Below are positions 26,831-38,992 of a DNA stretch of 64,000 nucleotides, in pieces. The stretch is from an uncultured Thiohalocapsa sp. (GTDB taxonomy: Bacteria; Pseudomonadota; Gammaproteobacteria; Chromatiales; Chromatiaceae). The translations under genes were made by a program, and so were the position numbers. The stretch is from NCBI RefSeq assembly GCF_913063425.1, contig NZ_CAJXYK010000021.1:1-64000 (forward strand), read 5' to 3'. The notes beneath the pieces are model-generated. The model was not told where the DNA came from and ran no database searches. It saw only the letters and a list, made by a program, of their open reading frames with translations. The first letter of the stretch is position 1. Every line of letters starts with the position of its first letter.

Positions 26831-26833
<3 letters not shown>
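26808..26833. repeat. 7-bp tandem repeats at the end of gap
   Basis: The units CCTCAGT, CCTCAGA, CCTCAGC and a partial CCTCA occupy 26808-26833. The last unit overlaps the stop codon of gap (26831-26833). The rest of the gap-pgk spacer (26677-26807) has no recognisable gene. Confidence 0.75.
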
Positions 26834-27838
<1,005 letters not shown>

Positions 27839-27898
27839 TTACTCCTGATCGGACAAAGGTTGGAAAGCAGCTGCTCTCGGAAGCGAGCGCCGGAAGCG

Positions 27899-27958
27899 GC
27901 GAGTAACGCATGGCTGGTGACGAGGAAGGAGCGTCCTTCTCCGCACCGCGTTACTCGC
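27899..27958. repeat. Nested inverted repeats in the tkt-gap spacer
   Basis: A perfect 11-bp inverted repeat, GCGAGTAACGC (27899-27909) and GCGTTACTCGC (27948-27958), encloses a smaller hairpin with stem GAAGGA/TCCTTC (27925-27930 and 27934-27939) and a GCG loop. In RNA this forms a long cruciform-like hairpin just after the tkt stop. It could attenuate transcription or protect the tkt 3' end. Confidence 0.7.
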
Positions 27959-27968
27959 GACGCGACAC

Positions 27969-29981
<2,013 letters not shown>

Positions 29982-30437
29982 AAGGATCTCTCCTCGGTCG
30001 GGTTGTCGATGCGATCTGGCAGGAAGCTTCATCACCCGCTGCGGCGGCTGCGGCCGGCACCTGTGCCCGGATCACGGGATGGGAGCCGCGGCCGGCGGGG
30101 ACCTCGTGGTGGGCTGCAACGGACCTCGCGGCTGCGCTGAAAACCAAATCCGGCCTCGCAGGAGCCGTGCAGCCTGCGGCCGGCCGGACGCTTTCGCCAA
30201 ACGGACACTCGCCACCGCGTGCGCTCGCAAATCGGCACGACACGGCATGGGGAATGAACCGCGTATTCTTGCGCAAAATGCGCGGTTTAGCCAGAAGACG
30301 GCGGCGCCGGCGGCGTCACGCCCTTCATAACTTTCTAATATTAAGGATTTCACTCGACTACAAGCAAGTCGAACCGCCGGAACCCCCCGCCCGGCACCCG
30401 AACGGGCCCTTCCCCGGCCCGCCCGGGGCGTCAGGCG
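29982..30437. promoter_or_regulatory. Intergenic region upstream of tkt with an AT-rich core
   Basis: The 456-bp region separates tkt from the thioredoxin-like gene, both on the minus strand. Most of it is GC-rich, but 30321-30362 is notably AT-rich and contains the palindrome TAATATTA (30336-30343). That would suit a promoter or a LysR-type (CbbR-like) operator for the Calvin run. A CbbR site is an inference; no regulator gene is in view. Confidence 0.4.
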
Positions 30438-30995
30438 TCAGCCCTCGCGCCACTTGATGGAGCAGCCGATGCTCGGGATCTGCTCCGCCGGACCCTGCCC
30501 CGTCTCGGCCACCTGCTGCATCCCCAGGAACAGGTCCCGGCGCACGTCCGGCGGCGCCGTCTCCTTGCGGCTCGCATCCAGCCGCCCGCGGTACTGCAGG
30601 CCCAGGTCCGCGTTATAGCCGAAGAAGTCCGGCGTGCAGACGGCGCCGAAGGTCTTGGCGACCGCCTGCGTCTCGTCGAGCAGATAGGGAAAGGGAAAGT
30701 CGTACTCGGCGGCCACCTTCTGCATATTCTCGAAGGAGTCCTCCGGATAGTCGGCAGGGTCGTTGGACATGATGGCCACGGCGCCGATGCCGAGCTCGGC
30801 AAGCGCCCGGGCGTCGCGCACAATGCGCTCGCGCACCGCCTGCACGTACGGGCAATGGTTGCAGATGAACATGACCAGCAGCCCGTTCGGGCCCCTGCAC
30901 ATGTCGCGGGTCCAGGTCTTGCCGTCGACGCCGGGCAGGGAGAAGTCCGGTGCGGGCTGGCCGAAGTCGCAGACAGGGGTTTCGAGAGACACCAT
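30438..30995 (-). CDS. Thioredoxin-like redoxin family protein
   Basis: The 185-residue protein starts behind AGGAGG. It has an AhpC/TSA-redoxin fold with FSLPGVDGKTW and the active-site-like motif FICNHCPYVQ, whose C45-N-H-C48 forms a CxxC. Then come AVAIMSNDPADYPEDSF and VCTPDFFGYN, as in redoxins that resemble alkyl hydroperoxide reductase. No signal peptide is visible, so it is probably cytoplasmic. It could be a thiol peroxidase or a disulfide exchange protein. It ends upstream of tkt on the same strand and is divergent from metK. Confidence 0.88.
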   Translation of the reverse strand: MVSLETPVCDFGQPAPDFSLPGVDGKTWTRDMCRGPNGLLVMFICNHCPYVQAVRERIVRDARALAELGIGAVAIMSNDPADYPEDSFENMQKVAAEYDFPFPYLLDETQAVAKTFGAVCTPDFFGYNADLGLQYRGRLDASRKETAPPDVRRDLFLGMQQVAETGQGPAEQIPSIGCSIKWREG

Positions 30996-31187
30996 GGTGG
31001 CCTCCTAGAGCGCAGATTCGGTTCGGAAAAGGCGGACCATGGTAACCGAACAACAGGCGGTGGGAAGCCCGTCAATGCCTCCGGGCACCTGTTCATCGCC
31101 GTCGGGCTCGGTTAACATGAGCCGCTCTCGACCGCCGCACTCCCACGCGGCACCGCGTCTTCTCACTCCCACCAACAGCAACAAAGA

Positions 31188-31201
31188 GCGCCTGGGGGCG
31201 C
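31188..31201 (+). other. Hairpin in the metK leader
   Basis: GCGCC (31188-31192) pairs with GGCGC (31197-31201) around a TGGG loop, 12 bp before the metK ATG. No Shine-Dalgarno sequence is found between the hairpin and the ATG. The only purine-rich stretch (GGGGG, 31194-31198) lies in the loop and stem, so this structure may influence translation. It does not match the SAM or SAH riboswitch patterns I know. Confidence 0.4.
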
Positions 31202-31213
31202 CCTCATATCGCT

Positions 31214-32383
31214 ATGTCAAACGAACTGCTCTTCACGTCAGAATCCGTCTCCGAAGGCCATCCGGACAAGGTCGCGGACCAGATCTCCGACGCCGTCCTC
31301 GACGACATCCTCGCCAACGATCCCAACCCCGGTGCCGCGCGCGTCGCCTGCGAGACCATGATCAAGACCGGCGCGGTCATCGTCGCCGGCGAGATCACCA
31401 CCGACCACTACGTGGATTTCGACAGCCTCGCCCGCCGGGTGGTCAACGACATCGGCTACGACCGCTCCGAGGTCGGCTTCGACGGCCACACCTGTGCGGT
31501 GATGTCGCTGGTGGGCAAGCAGTCCTCGGACATCGCCCAGGGCGTGGACCGCAAGAGTCCCGAAGAGCAGGGCGCCGGCGACCAGGGCCTGATGTTCGGC
31601 TACGCCACGAACGAAACCGACGTGCTGATGCCCGCCCCCATCACCTTCGCGCATCGGCTGGTGGAGCGCCAGGCCGAGGTACGCAAGAACAAGACCCTGC
31701 CCTGGCTGCGCCCGGACGCCAAAAGCCAGGTCACCATGCGCTATCGCGACGGCGAAGTCGTCGGTGTGGACGCCCTCGTGCTCTCAACCCAGCACGACCC
31801 GGACGTGACCCAGCAGCAGATCCACGAGGCGGTGATGGAGACCATCATCATGCCCGTGATCCCCAAGGAGTGGATCCACAGCGACACCAAGATCCACATC
31901 AACCCCACGGGGCAGTTCATCATCGGCGGCCCGGTGGGCGACTGCGGCCTCACCGGGCGCAAGATCATCGTCGACACCTATGGCGGCATGGCCCGCCACG
32001 GCGGTGGCGCCTTCTCCGGCAAGGACCCGTCCAAGGTGGACCGCTCGGCGGCCTATGCCGGGCGCTACGTGGCCAAGAACATCGTCGCCGCCGGCCTCGC
32101 CGACCGCTGTGAGATCCAGGTCTCCTACGCCATCGGCGTGGCCGAGCCCACTTCCATCAGCGTCGAGACCTTCGGCACCGCCAAGGTGGACGAGACCCGC
32201 ATCGCCATGCTGGTGCGCGAATTCTTCGATCTGCGCCCCTACGGCCTGATCCAGATGCTGAACCTGGTGAAGCCCATCTACCGCAGCACCGCCGCTTACG
32301 GCCACTTTGGCCGCGAGCTGCCGGAATTCACCTGGGAGGCCACGGACAAGGCCGAGCAGCTGCGCGACGCCGCCGGTCTGTAA
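31214..32383 (+). CDS. metK: S-adenosylmethionine synthetase
   Basis: The 389-residue enzyme makes SAM from methionine and ATP. It starts at [23 protein letters not shown], where GHPDK carries the ATP-binding histidine. Other signatures are [21 protein letters not shown], the P-loop-like [15 protein letters not shown] and a C-terminal [11 protein letters not shown] feeds all methylation in the cell; the cycle is closed by ahcY and metF further along the same strand. There is no clear Shine-Dalgarno sequence. Two strong hairpins follow the stop. Confidence 0.97.
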   Translation: MSNELLFTSESVSEGHPDKVADQISDAVLDDILANDPNPGAARVACETMIKTGAVIVAGEITTDHYVDFDSLARRVVNDIGYDRSEVGFDGHTCAVMSLVGKQSSDIAQGVDRKSPEEQGAGDQGLMFGYATNETDVLMPAPITFAHRLVERQAEVRKNKTLPWLRPDAKSQVTMRYRDGEVVGVDALVLSTQHDPDVTQQQIHEAVMETIIMPVIPKEWIHSDTKIHINPTGQFIIGGPVGDCGLTGRKIIVDTYGGMARHGGGAFSGKDPSKVDRSAAYAGRYVAKNIVAAGLADRCEIQVSYAIGVAEPTSISVETFGTAKVDETRIAMLVREFFDLRPYGLIQMLNLVKPIYRSTAAYGHFGRELPEFTWEATDKAEQLRDAAGL

Positions 32384-32407
32384 ACCGAGCGCCGGCGCTT
32401 CCCGGCA

Positions 32408-32474
32408 GGCTTCTGCACCGCTGCGCAGAAGCCGACGCGCTGCGGCCGTGCAACTCCTGCGCCCGGCCGCAGCG
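32408..32474 (+). terminator. Two perfect hairpins after metK
   Basis: GGCTTCTGC (32408-32416) pairs with GCAGAAGCC (32425-32433). Immediately after, an 11-bp stem CGCTGCGGCCG (32438-32448) pairs with CGGCCGCAGCG (32464-32474). Neither has a T run. Together they make a likely transcript 3' structure between metK and the PEP-CTERM gene. Confidence 0.55.
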
Positions 32475-32594
32475 CCATCACCCACAAGCATAAGCACCGA
32501 AGCCGGTCCAACGAACAGGGCTGCGGCGCGGCCTGCGCCTGCACTGTCGTACACCGGTCCAATCCACGCACAAATCCCGCGGGAGCGAAACAGC

Positions 32595-33236
32595 ATGAGA
32601 CCGCTATTGGCACTGGGCGCCCTCACCGCCCTCAGCGCGCCGGCGAGTGCCGGCTTGGTTGTCGAAAACACCAGCTTTGCCGACACCAACGGCGCCGGCA
32701 ACGCCCAATCGGCGATGTCATTCACCACGGACAGCGCTGACTACAGGCTCGACCGCGTCGTTGCCGTGCTCGGGGAGCTCAATATCGGCGCTGATCTCAC
32801 GGTCACGGGCCGCATCTTCAGCGATGCGGGCGGCGTGCCGGGCAGCGTCGTAGCCAACGGCACGCTGAGTCAGGTGACACTGTCCGGTTTCGCCCAGACG
32901 CCGCGCGACTTCCTGCCGCAGTCCGGCGTCCTCAGCCTGCTCGCGGACACGACCTACTGGCTTGTCCTCGAAAGCCTGGGCGGGATCAACGGCCTCCTCT
33001 GGCAGCGAGCCGTCTCTGCGGACGAGCGCTCTCCGGCGCCTTATGCCTGGACCATCGGCGACGATCACGCTTTCTTCTCCAGTCCCGACGGCTGGGCGAG
33101 CGCCGCCAGTATTTACACGCTGGAGGTCTATGCCACCGCCGACGGCGCCGGCATCCCGAGCCCGGCGACCATTCCACTGCTGCTGCTCGGGCTCGGAGTA
33201 CTGGGCCAGGCATACCGGCGCCGGAGCGCAACATAG
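32595..33236 (+). CDS. PEP-CTERM-anchored exported protein
   Basis: The 213-residue protein starts at [19 protein letters not shown], a signal peptide, behind GGGAG. The C-terminus has the exosortase signal: IPSPATIP, a leucine-rich hydrophobic span ([12 protein letters not shown]) and a basic end YRRRSAT. The body is a beta-rich domain ([52 protein letters not shown]) that resembles the choice-anchor type of extracellular domain found with such signals. It would be sorted by exosortase to the cell surface or matrix. It sits between metK and purT with no obvious operon link. Confidence 0.82.
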   Translation: MRPLLALGALTALSAPASAGLVVENTSFADTNGAGNAQSAMSFTTDSADYRLDRVVAVLGELNIGADLTVTGRIFSDAGGVPGSVVANGTLSQVTLSGFAQTPRDFLPQSGVLSLLADTTYWLVLESLGGINGLLWQRAVSADERSPAPYAWTIGDDHAFFSSPDGWASAASIYTLEVYATADGAGIPSPATIPLLLLGLGVLGQAYRRRSAT

Positions 33237-33390
33237 GCGCCCGGTTGGACAGGCGCTCTGCGGCGTTGCGCGCGGGGCTGCTCCTGCGAACCCTGGCCCG
33301 CCGGCGGCGCGCATCGGGCTGCATGGGAGGCCTCCGCGATCCTGCCCGCCGCAGTCCCCGGCGCCGGACCGACAGCCCGGAATCCGTTGC

Positions 33391-34587
33391 ATGAGAATCG
33401 GCACCCCACTCTCCCCCAACGCCACCCGCGTCATGCTGCTCGGCGCCGGCGAGCTCGGCAAGGAAGTCATCATCGCCCTGCAGCGCCTCGGCATCGAGGT
33501 GATCGCGGTGGACCGCTACGCGGATGCACCCGGACACCAGGTGGCACATCACGCCCGGGTCATCGACATGGCCGATCCCGCCGCGCTGCGGGCGCTGATC
33601 GACACGGAGCGACCGGCGATGATCGTCCCGGAGATCGAGGCCATTGCCACAGACGTCCTTGCCGAGGTGGAGCAGGCTGGACTGTGCGAGGTCATTCCCA
33701 CGGCCCGGGCGACGCAGCTGACCATGAACCGCGAGGGCATCCGCCGGCTCGCCGCCGAGGCGCTGGGCCTGCCCACATCCCCCTACGCCTTCGCCGATGA
33801 TTTCGACACGCTTGAGCGGGAGGCGGCCGCCATCGGCTTCCCATGCATCATCAAGCCCGTCATGTCATCGTCCGGCAAGGGCCAGTCGCGGGTGGACGAG
33901 GCCGCCGCGCTGCGGGCCGCCTGGGACTACGCCATGGCCGGCGGGCGCGTGAACCAGGGGCGGGTGATCATCGAGGGCGTGGTGGATTTCGACTTCGAGA
34001 TCACGCTGCTCACGGTGCGCAGCGGCCCGCTAGGCGGCGAGATCAGCACCCAGTTCTGCGACCCGGTGGGCCACCGGCAGGTGAGCGGCGACTATGTGGA
34101 GAGCTGGCAGCCGCAGCCGATGACCGACCCCGCCCTGGCCAGGGCCCAGGACATCGCCCGGCGTATCACCGACGCCCTTGGCGGGCGCGGCCTCTTCGGC
34201 GTCGAGCTCTTCGTGCGCGGCGACCGGGTCTGGTTCAGCGAAGTCAGCCCCCGCCCCCATGACACCGGCATGGTCACCATGGCCTCCCAACGCCAGAGCG
34301 AGTTCGATCTGCACGCCCGCGCCATCCTCGGCATGCCGGTGGACACCCGCCGCGACGCCGTCGCCGCCAGCGCCGTCATCTATGGCGGCATGGACGCCGT
34401 GGGCATCGGCTACGACGGGGTGGCCGAGGCGCTGGCCGTGCCCGAGTCGGACCTGCGCCTGTTCGGCAAGCCCGAGGCATTCACACGCCGGCGCATGGGC
34501 GTCGCGCTGGCGCGCGGCGCCGATGTCGACAAGGCGCGGGCGCGGGCGCAGCAGGTGGCGGCGGCGGTCAAGACGCGGCCGAGCTGA
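33391..34587 (+). CDS. purT: Formate-dependent phosphoribosylglycinamide formyltransferase (PurT)
   Basis: The 398-residue ATP-grasp enzyme formylates GAR with formate and ATP in purine synthesis, a folate-independent alternative to PurN. It starts at [26 protein letters not shown], the family N-terminus, where GAGELGKE binds the substrate. ATP-grasp elements are [35 protein letters not shown] and [28 protein letters not shown]. Length equals the family norm. Upstream sequence lacks a clear ribosome site. The neighbours do not point to a shared pathway, although formyl use links it loosely to the one-carbon genes nearby. Confidence 0.96.
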   Translation: MRIGTPLSPNATRVMLLGAGELGKEVIIALQRLGIEVIAVDRYADAPGHQVAHHARVIDMADPAALRALIDTERPAMIVPEIEAIATDVLAEVEQAGLCEVIPTARATQLTMNREGIRRLAAEALGLPTSPYAFADDFDTLEREAAAIGFPCIIKPVMSSSGKGQSRVDEAAALRAAWDYAMAGGRVNQGRVIIEGVVDFDFEITLLTVRSGPLGGEISTQFCDPVGHRQVSGDYVESWQPQPMTDPALARAQDIARRITDALGGRGLFGVELFVRGDRVWFSEVSPRPHDTGMVTMASQRQSEFDLHARAILGMPVDTRRDAVAASAVIYGGMDAVGIGYDGVAEALAVPESDLRLFGKPEAFTRRRMGVALARGADVDKARARAQQVAAAVKTRPS

Positions 34588-34770
34588 TCGATCCGCCGCC
34601 CACGGCGCTGCGCCCTCGGCGGCGCGCTGCCTGAATGCCCACTCGCGACAAACCGGGCGCCAGTGCGCCACAAGCGGGGTGCGTATCTCGTTCGGACGGC
34701 CCTGCCGAGCGTGGCAACCCTCGGGTCTGCTAGTCTACCGCGGAGATACCAGCCCGGAGGAGATCGCATC

Positions 34771-35349
34771 GTGCTCGCCCACGACCTGCACAGCCGAATC
34801 CACCGCTTCAGCGTGGCGCAGTTCCACCGCATGATCGAGGCCGGCTGCTTCGACGACGGCGACCGGGTGGAGCTCATCGACGGGGAGATGCGGGACATGA
34901 CGCCCATCGGTCCGCCCCACCAGGGCACCACCGACAGCCTGACCATGCGATTTGCGGCAGCCTTGGCGGGACGGGCCATCGTCCGCGTCCAGGGGCCGGT
35001 GGTGCTCGACGACGGCACCGAGCTGTATCCGGACCTGTCGGTGCTGCAACAGCGGGAGGACTTCTACCGCAGCGCCAACCCCACCGGCGATGATGTGCTG
35101 CTGGTCATCGAGGTGGCCGATTCGAGCCTGGCACTCGACCAAGGGGTAAAGCTCGCGAAGTACGCCCACGCCGGCATCCGCCGCTATTGGGTCGTGGACC
35201 TGCGCCACCGCACGCTGCACGACTACCGCGACCCGGATCGCTCCCAGGGCCACTACCGGCAACCGCAGTCGCTGACCGGCGGCAGCCTCGACATCGACCT
35301 CGCCGGGGTACGGATGACGCTGCCGATCACGAGCCTGTTTGCCGACTAG
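34771..35349 (+). CDS. Uma2 family putative endonuclease
   Basis: The 192-residue protein starts at a GTG (VLAHDLHSRIHRFSVAQFHRM) preceded by GGAGGAGA at the correct distance. The PD-(D/E)xK-like core of the Uma2/DUF820 family is visible: DRVELIDGEMRDMTPIGPPHQ, ELYPDLSVLQ, LLVIEVADSSLALDQGVKLAKYAHAGIRRYWVVD. The acidic and lysine residues (D in YPDL, E in IEV, K in KLAKYA) have the expected spacing. Uma2 proteins are abundant in cyanobacteria and some proteobacteria; their biological role is largely unknown. It stands alone here. Confidence 0.85.
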   Translation: MLAHDLHSRIHRFSVAQFHRMIEAGCFDDGDRVELIDGEMRDMTPIGPPHQGTTDSLTMRFAAALAGRAIVRVQGPVVLDDGTELYPDLSVLQQREDFYRSANPTGDDVLLVIEVADSSLALDQGVKLAKYAHAGIRRYWVVDLRHRTLHDYRDPDRSQGHYRQPQSLTGGSLDIDLAGVRMTLPITSLFAD

Positions 35350-35502
35350 GCTCCGCCCGGGCCGCGCGCTCGCAGCCTGGCGTCACGCACACCAGGGCAA
35401 TGCCGGTTAGGGACTGCCGCAGAAGGCGGCGGCCATCCCTGGCAGAGATCCCCCTGCCGGACACCGACAGTGACCAGACCGCGGCCAACAGTGAACAGCG
35501 GA

Positions 35503-36450
35503 TCAGTGATCAGCGGTCCATGGGGGCGGCGCAACGCACACACGCAACCCGTTGACGCTGCTCCTGACGAACGGGAAGAGCCTGAAGCGCAGGGCGGCAC
35601 GCGACAAGCCCCCGGCAAAACCGAAGCCCCCGCCGCGAAACGCCCGCTGAGACTCGGCGTCCGGCGTGCAGTCATCGGGCGCCTGCGCCTTGTTCAGGCA
35701 CCACGCCCAGACGTTGCCGTAGGCGTCGAGGATGCCCGGCTCGCCCGCATCGTTGGCAGGCCGGGCGGCGCCACGGGGGTAGAGCCCGACGGCCGTGGTC
35801 TGGACCAAGTTCGAGCCCTTCGGGTCCGCCGGAACGGCCTGTCGCCCATCCGTGCCCTGCTCGTTGCAGTTGGCGATGCCGGGCTCCCAGGCGCCGCCCC
35901 AGGGATAACCGCGTGCGGCCAGCGCCTCCAGGGTGTCGCCGGGGCCGTGGGCGGCGAGCAGCCACTGGTCCTCCGTCAGCAGCGTCAGCGTCTCATCCGC
36001 ACCCAGGCGCCGCGGGTCGTCTGCCGGCAGCGCCCGCAGCCGCGCGGTGAGCCAACGACAATAGGCCATGGCCTCCGCCCAAGTGACTACCGTCTTGGGA
36101 CGGTTGTCCTGGGGGTGCTGAGATGGATCGGCAGCAAATGGGCCGGGGATGTCGCGCCAGTAAGCGTCGTCGCCGTATTCAGCGCCCTCGAGCTCGGCAA
36201 ACGGCTGGTACTGCGCATTGGTGATGGGATAGCGCGCCATGCGGAACGCCGCCACCGACGCGATCCGGCCCGGCCATCCGGCCCTCGGCGTCCTCCTCGC
36301 CCCAGGCAACCGTCCCCGCCGGCACCTCCACCCAGGCGATGTCCGGCAGGCCGTCGGCCCACAGGCCGACGCCGGGCCGGGTGTCGCCGAGCACGCAGAG
36401 CAGGTCGCCGAGCGCCGCCCGGCGCAGGTGCCAGGGGCGCTGGTCGGGTG
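35503..36450 (-). pseudogene. SUMF1/formylglycine-generating-like domain protein, frameshifted and 5'-truncated
   Basis: The C-terminal frame to 35503 reads clearly as a SUMF1 domain: RMARYPITNAQYQPFAE, a central TEDQWLLAAHGP and GNVWAWCLN, ending FRGGGFGFAGGLSRAALRFRL. The domain's start lies in another frame (LPDIAWVEVPAGTVAWGEED, 36390 to ~36290). The two frames join near 36265-36275 in a run of G and C, consistent with a one-base indel. The start side stops making sense at about 36450, where a plus-strand gene begins, so the N-terminal partner domain is missing. SUMF1 domains include formylglycine-generating enzymes and many other uses, often fused to caspase, NACHT or TIR domains. No function is expected if the frameshift is real. 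Confidence 0.65.
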
Positions 36451-36465
36451 TTCTACAACACCGCC

Positions 36466-37281
36466 ATGGGCAACCCGCCGCCGGAGATGGCGGCCTACCG
36501 TGATGCGCTCACCGCCATGACCCGGCTGCCCGGCATCGCCGGCTGGGTGGAGGTGCACGACTACGCGGAGCTGCTGGCACCCCACGCGGCGGAGCTCTCG
36601 GCGCTGTACGAGCGCTTTGCGGTGGGCCTGGAGCGCGACCTCGATGCCATGGTGGACCCGGAGACCTGGGGCCGGCTGTTTCGCAGCTTCCGCGCGGCGA
36701 TGAGCACCCGCACCCTGGGCCTGTCCTACGCGCAGATGAAGGCGGTGTTCGGACCGCAGCCGAGCCCCGCGGCCCCCTTGGTGCAGCGCGTGGACGCCAT
36801 GGCCCGTGACGGGCTGAAGACGCAGCTCGCCATCAAGCTGGCGGCGGATGCCATGGGCTTTCTGGACGGCTGGCGCCCGGACCACCTGCGCGCGAGCTGC
36901 CACAAGGGCCTGAAGCACGGCCGCGGGGTGCTGGTCCGCGAGCTGACGCCGCTGACGGACGCGCTGGGTGCTGCCTCGCCTGACCGCGGCGCCGGGGACG
37001 GCGCGCAGGCCGGGTCCAGCGGGCGCACCTGCCTGCTCTTCAGCCCGGCATGCCGAGAAACCACCGCCCGTCCCGGCTGGACAATCCCCCACCCCGTGGC
37101 GTTACAATGCGCGGACAACACCAGCACGGCGTTGCAATCCTGCCGGGCACCGGGCACACATCAACCGCCACCGCCCCGCCGAGGCCGCCGCTGCCATGCG
37201 CGCCTGGTTCGGCGCACCCCCGCCGCAGAAGCGGCCGCCATTCACCACTGCCGGACACAACACGGGGCACCGCCACGGTAG
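36466..37281 (+). CDS. Unknown protein, probably a truncated gene
   Basis: The plus-strand frame from ATG 36466 has strongly coding composition for about 170 residues (MGNPPPEMAAYRDALTAMTR, LSALYERFAVGLERDLDAMV, LSYAQMKAVFGPQP). The opposite-strand frame over the same bases is a shadow. The frame is also open and plausible upstream (GRVFYNTAMGN), so the true start may be lost. It abuts the truncated SUMF1 gene at about 36450. After about residue 170 the sequence becomes proline/arginine-rich and unlike protein, so the end is uncertain. No family was recognised. Confidence 0.45.
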   Translation: MGNPPPEMAAYRDALTAMTRLPGIAGWVEVHDYAELLAPHAAELSALYERFAVGLERDLDAMVDPETWGRLFRSFRAAMSTRTLGLSYAQMKAVFGPQPSPAAPLVQRVDAMARDGLKTQLAIKLAADAMGFLDGWRPDHLRASCHKGLKHGRGVLVRELTPLTDALGAASPDRGAGDGAQAGSSGRTCLLFSPACRETTARPGWTIPHPVALQCADNTSTALQSCRAPGTHQPPPPRRGRRCHARLVRRTPAAEAAAIHHCRTQHGAPPR

Positions 37282-37353
37282 CGCCTTCGCTGCCCGTCAC
37301 TGTTTGGCGCAGGAGGTCGAGCCGACCGCACCCAGCACATTCCCAACCCCGTT

Positions 37354-37427
37354 CCGAGGAGCGCTGCAACAGGGCCTGTCGCCCTGCCAGGCTCGGTCGG
37401 GGGTCCGCCTGTTCCAACGGCGCTCAC
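37354..37427 (+). ncRNA. S-adenosylhomocysteine (SAH) riboswitch
   Basis: All paired elements of the SAH riboswitch can be read. P1 is CCGAG (37354-37358) with CTCGG (37392-37396). The internal hairpin is CAGGGC (37370-37375) with GCCCTG (37381-37386). The pseudoknot is GAGCGC (37359-37364) with GCGCTC (37420-37425). The conserved ligand-core segments GAGGAGCGCTGCAAC and CAGGCTCGG are present. It lies 26 bp before ahcY, whose ribosome site (AGGAGC, 37438-37443) follows directly. SAH riboswitches turn expression on when SAH accumulates, which suits the hydrolase downstream. The fit of sequence, structure and gene makes this call strong. Confidence 0.95.
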
Positions 37428-37452
37428 TCAAGATACTCAGGAGCTGAATACC

Positions 37453-38859
37453 ATGAGTGAGTTCAACGACTACAAGGTTGCCGACATCTCCCTGGCCGAC
37501 TTCGGCCGCAAGGAGATGGACATCGCCGAGACCGAGATGCCGGGCCTGATGGCCATCCGCGAGAAGTACGGCCCGAGCAAGCCGCTCAAGGGCGCGCGCG
37601 TCACCGGCAGCCTGCACATGACCATCCAGACCGCGGTGCTCATCGAGACCCTGGTGGAGCTCGGCGCCGAGGTGCGCTGGGCCTCCTGCAACATCTTCAG
37701 TACCCAGGACCACGCCGCCGCGGCCATCGCCGCCCGCGGCATCCCGGTCTACGCCTGGAAGGGCGAGACGCTGGAAGAGTACTGGTGGTGCACCGAGCAG
37801 GTGCTGAACTGGCCCGACGGCGGCGGCCCGAACATGATCCTGGACGACGGCGGCGACGCGACGCTGCTGGTGCACAAGGGCGTCGAGTACGAGAAGGCGG
37901 GCTCCGTGCCCCAGGCCACCGCCGATGACAACGAAGAATGGACGGCAGTGCTCGGCGTGCTGAACCGCACCTTCGAGCGCGACAACCGCCACTGGCACCG
38001 CACCGCCGAGGGCATCAAGGGCGTCACCGAGGAGACCACCACCGGCGTGCACCGCCTCTACGAGATGCACAAGGCCGGCACCCTGCTGTTCCCGGCCATG
38101 AACGTCAACGACTCGGTCACCAAGTCCAAGTTCGACAACCTCTACGGCTGCCGCGAGTCCCTGGTGGACGCCATCAAGCGCGCCACCGACGTGATGATCG
38201 CCGGCAAGGTGGCAGTGGTCTGCGGCTACGGCGACGTGGGCAAGGGCTCCGCCGCCTCGCTGCGGGGCTTGGGCGCCAACGTCTGGGTGACGGAGATCGA
38301 CCCCATCTGCGCGCTGCAGGCGGCGATGGAGGGCTACCGCGTGGTGGACCTGAACGACGTCGTCGGCCAGGCGGACATCTTCGTGACCGCCACCGGCAAC
38401 AAGGACATCATCACCGAAGAGCACATGCTGGCCATGAAGGACCAGGCCATCGTCTGCAACATCGGCCACTTCGACAACGAGATCCAGGTGGACAAGCTGT
38501 CCAAGTATGATTGGATCGAGATCAAGCCGCAGGTGGATCAGATCGTCTTCCCGGACGGCCATCGCATCACCCTGCTCGCCCGCGGCCGGCTGGTGAACCT
38601 GGGCTGCGCCACGGGCCATCCGAGCTTCGTCATGTCCAACTCCTTCACCAACCAGGTGCTGGCGCAGATCGAGATCTTCACCAAGCCTGCGGAGTACCCC
38701 ATCGGCGTCTATGTGCTGCCGAAGCACCTGGACGAAGAAGTCGCCCGGCTGCACCTGGAGAAGATCGGCGCCAAGCTCACCAAGCTGCGCCCGGACCAGG
38801 CGGAGTACATCGGCGTCACCGTCGAGGGGCCGTTCAAGACAGATCACTACCGGTACTGA
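37453..38859 (+). CDS. ahcY: Adenosylhomocysteinase (SAH hydrolase)
   Basis: The 468-residue NAD-dependent enzyme splits S-adenosylhomocysteine, the inhibitory product of SAM-dependent methylation, into adenosine and homocysteine. Signatures are [40 protein letters not shown], the NAD-binding [32 protein letters not shown], and [12 protein letters not shown] near the C-terminus ending in FKTDHYRY. The start ATG follows AGGAGC. It is preceded by an SAH riboswitch and followed, after a 133-bp spacer, by metF, so expression should rise with SAH and, if co-transcribed, bring metF with it. Confidence 0.98.
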   Translation: MSEFNDYKVADISLADFGRKEMDIAETEMPGLMAIREKYGPSKPLKGARVTGSLHMTIQTAVLIETLVELGAEVRWASCNIFSTQDHAAAAIAARGIPVYAWKGETLEEYWWCTEQVLNWPDGGGPNMILDDGGDATLLVHKGVEYEKAGSVPQATADDNEEWTAVLGVLNRTFERDNRHWHRTAEGIKGVTEETTTGVHRLYEMHKAGTLLFPAMNVNDSVTKSKFDNLYGCRESLVDAIKRATDVMIAGKVAVVCGYGDVGKGSAASLRGLGANVWVTEIDPICALQAAMEGYRVVDLNDVVGQADIFVTATGNKDIITEEHMLAMKDQAIVCNIGHFDNEIQVDKLSKYDWIEIKPQVDQIVFPDGHRITLLARGRLVNLGCATGHPSFVMSNSFTNQVLAQIEIFTKPAEYPIGVYVLPKHLDEEVARLHLEKIGAKLTKLRPDQAEYIGVTVEGPFKTDHYRY

Positions 38860-38862
38860 TGA

Positions 38863-38949
38863 GGGGCTGGGGGCTGGGCACTCGGTTCCAGGCCCCAGCA
38901 GTCCGAAGCGAAGGCCGGCGTCGGGTCCAGCGTCCGATGCCGGCCTTCG
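38863..38949 (+). repeat. 7-bp repeats and a hairpin in the ahcY-metF spacer
   Basis: GGGGCTG occurs twice in tandem (38863-38869 and 38870-38876) right after the ahcY stop. Further on, an 11-bp perfect stem, CGAAGGCCGGC (38909-38919) with GCCGGCCTTCG (38939-38949), has a 19-nt loop. The hairpin could attenuate or stabilise the transcript between ahcY and metF. Confidence 0.6.
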
Positions 38950-38992
38950 TCTATGCGCCCACCTCATCGAGCACGCAGCACAGGTATTCGTC

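Noticed and set aside
31100-31213. SAM or SAH riboswitch upstream of metK
   Set aside because: The pairing pattern that is obvious at ahcY is missing here; only a small hairpin is present.
35503-37092. One long minus-strand gene through the SUMF1 domain
   Set aside because: The part beyond ~36270 in that frame is a shadow of the plus-strand coding frame; the true N-terminal part of the domain lies in another frame.
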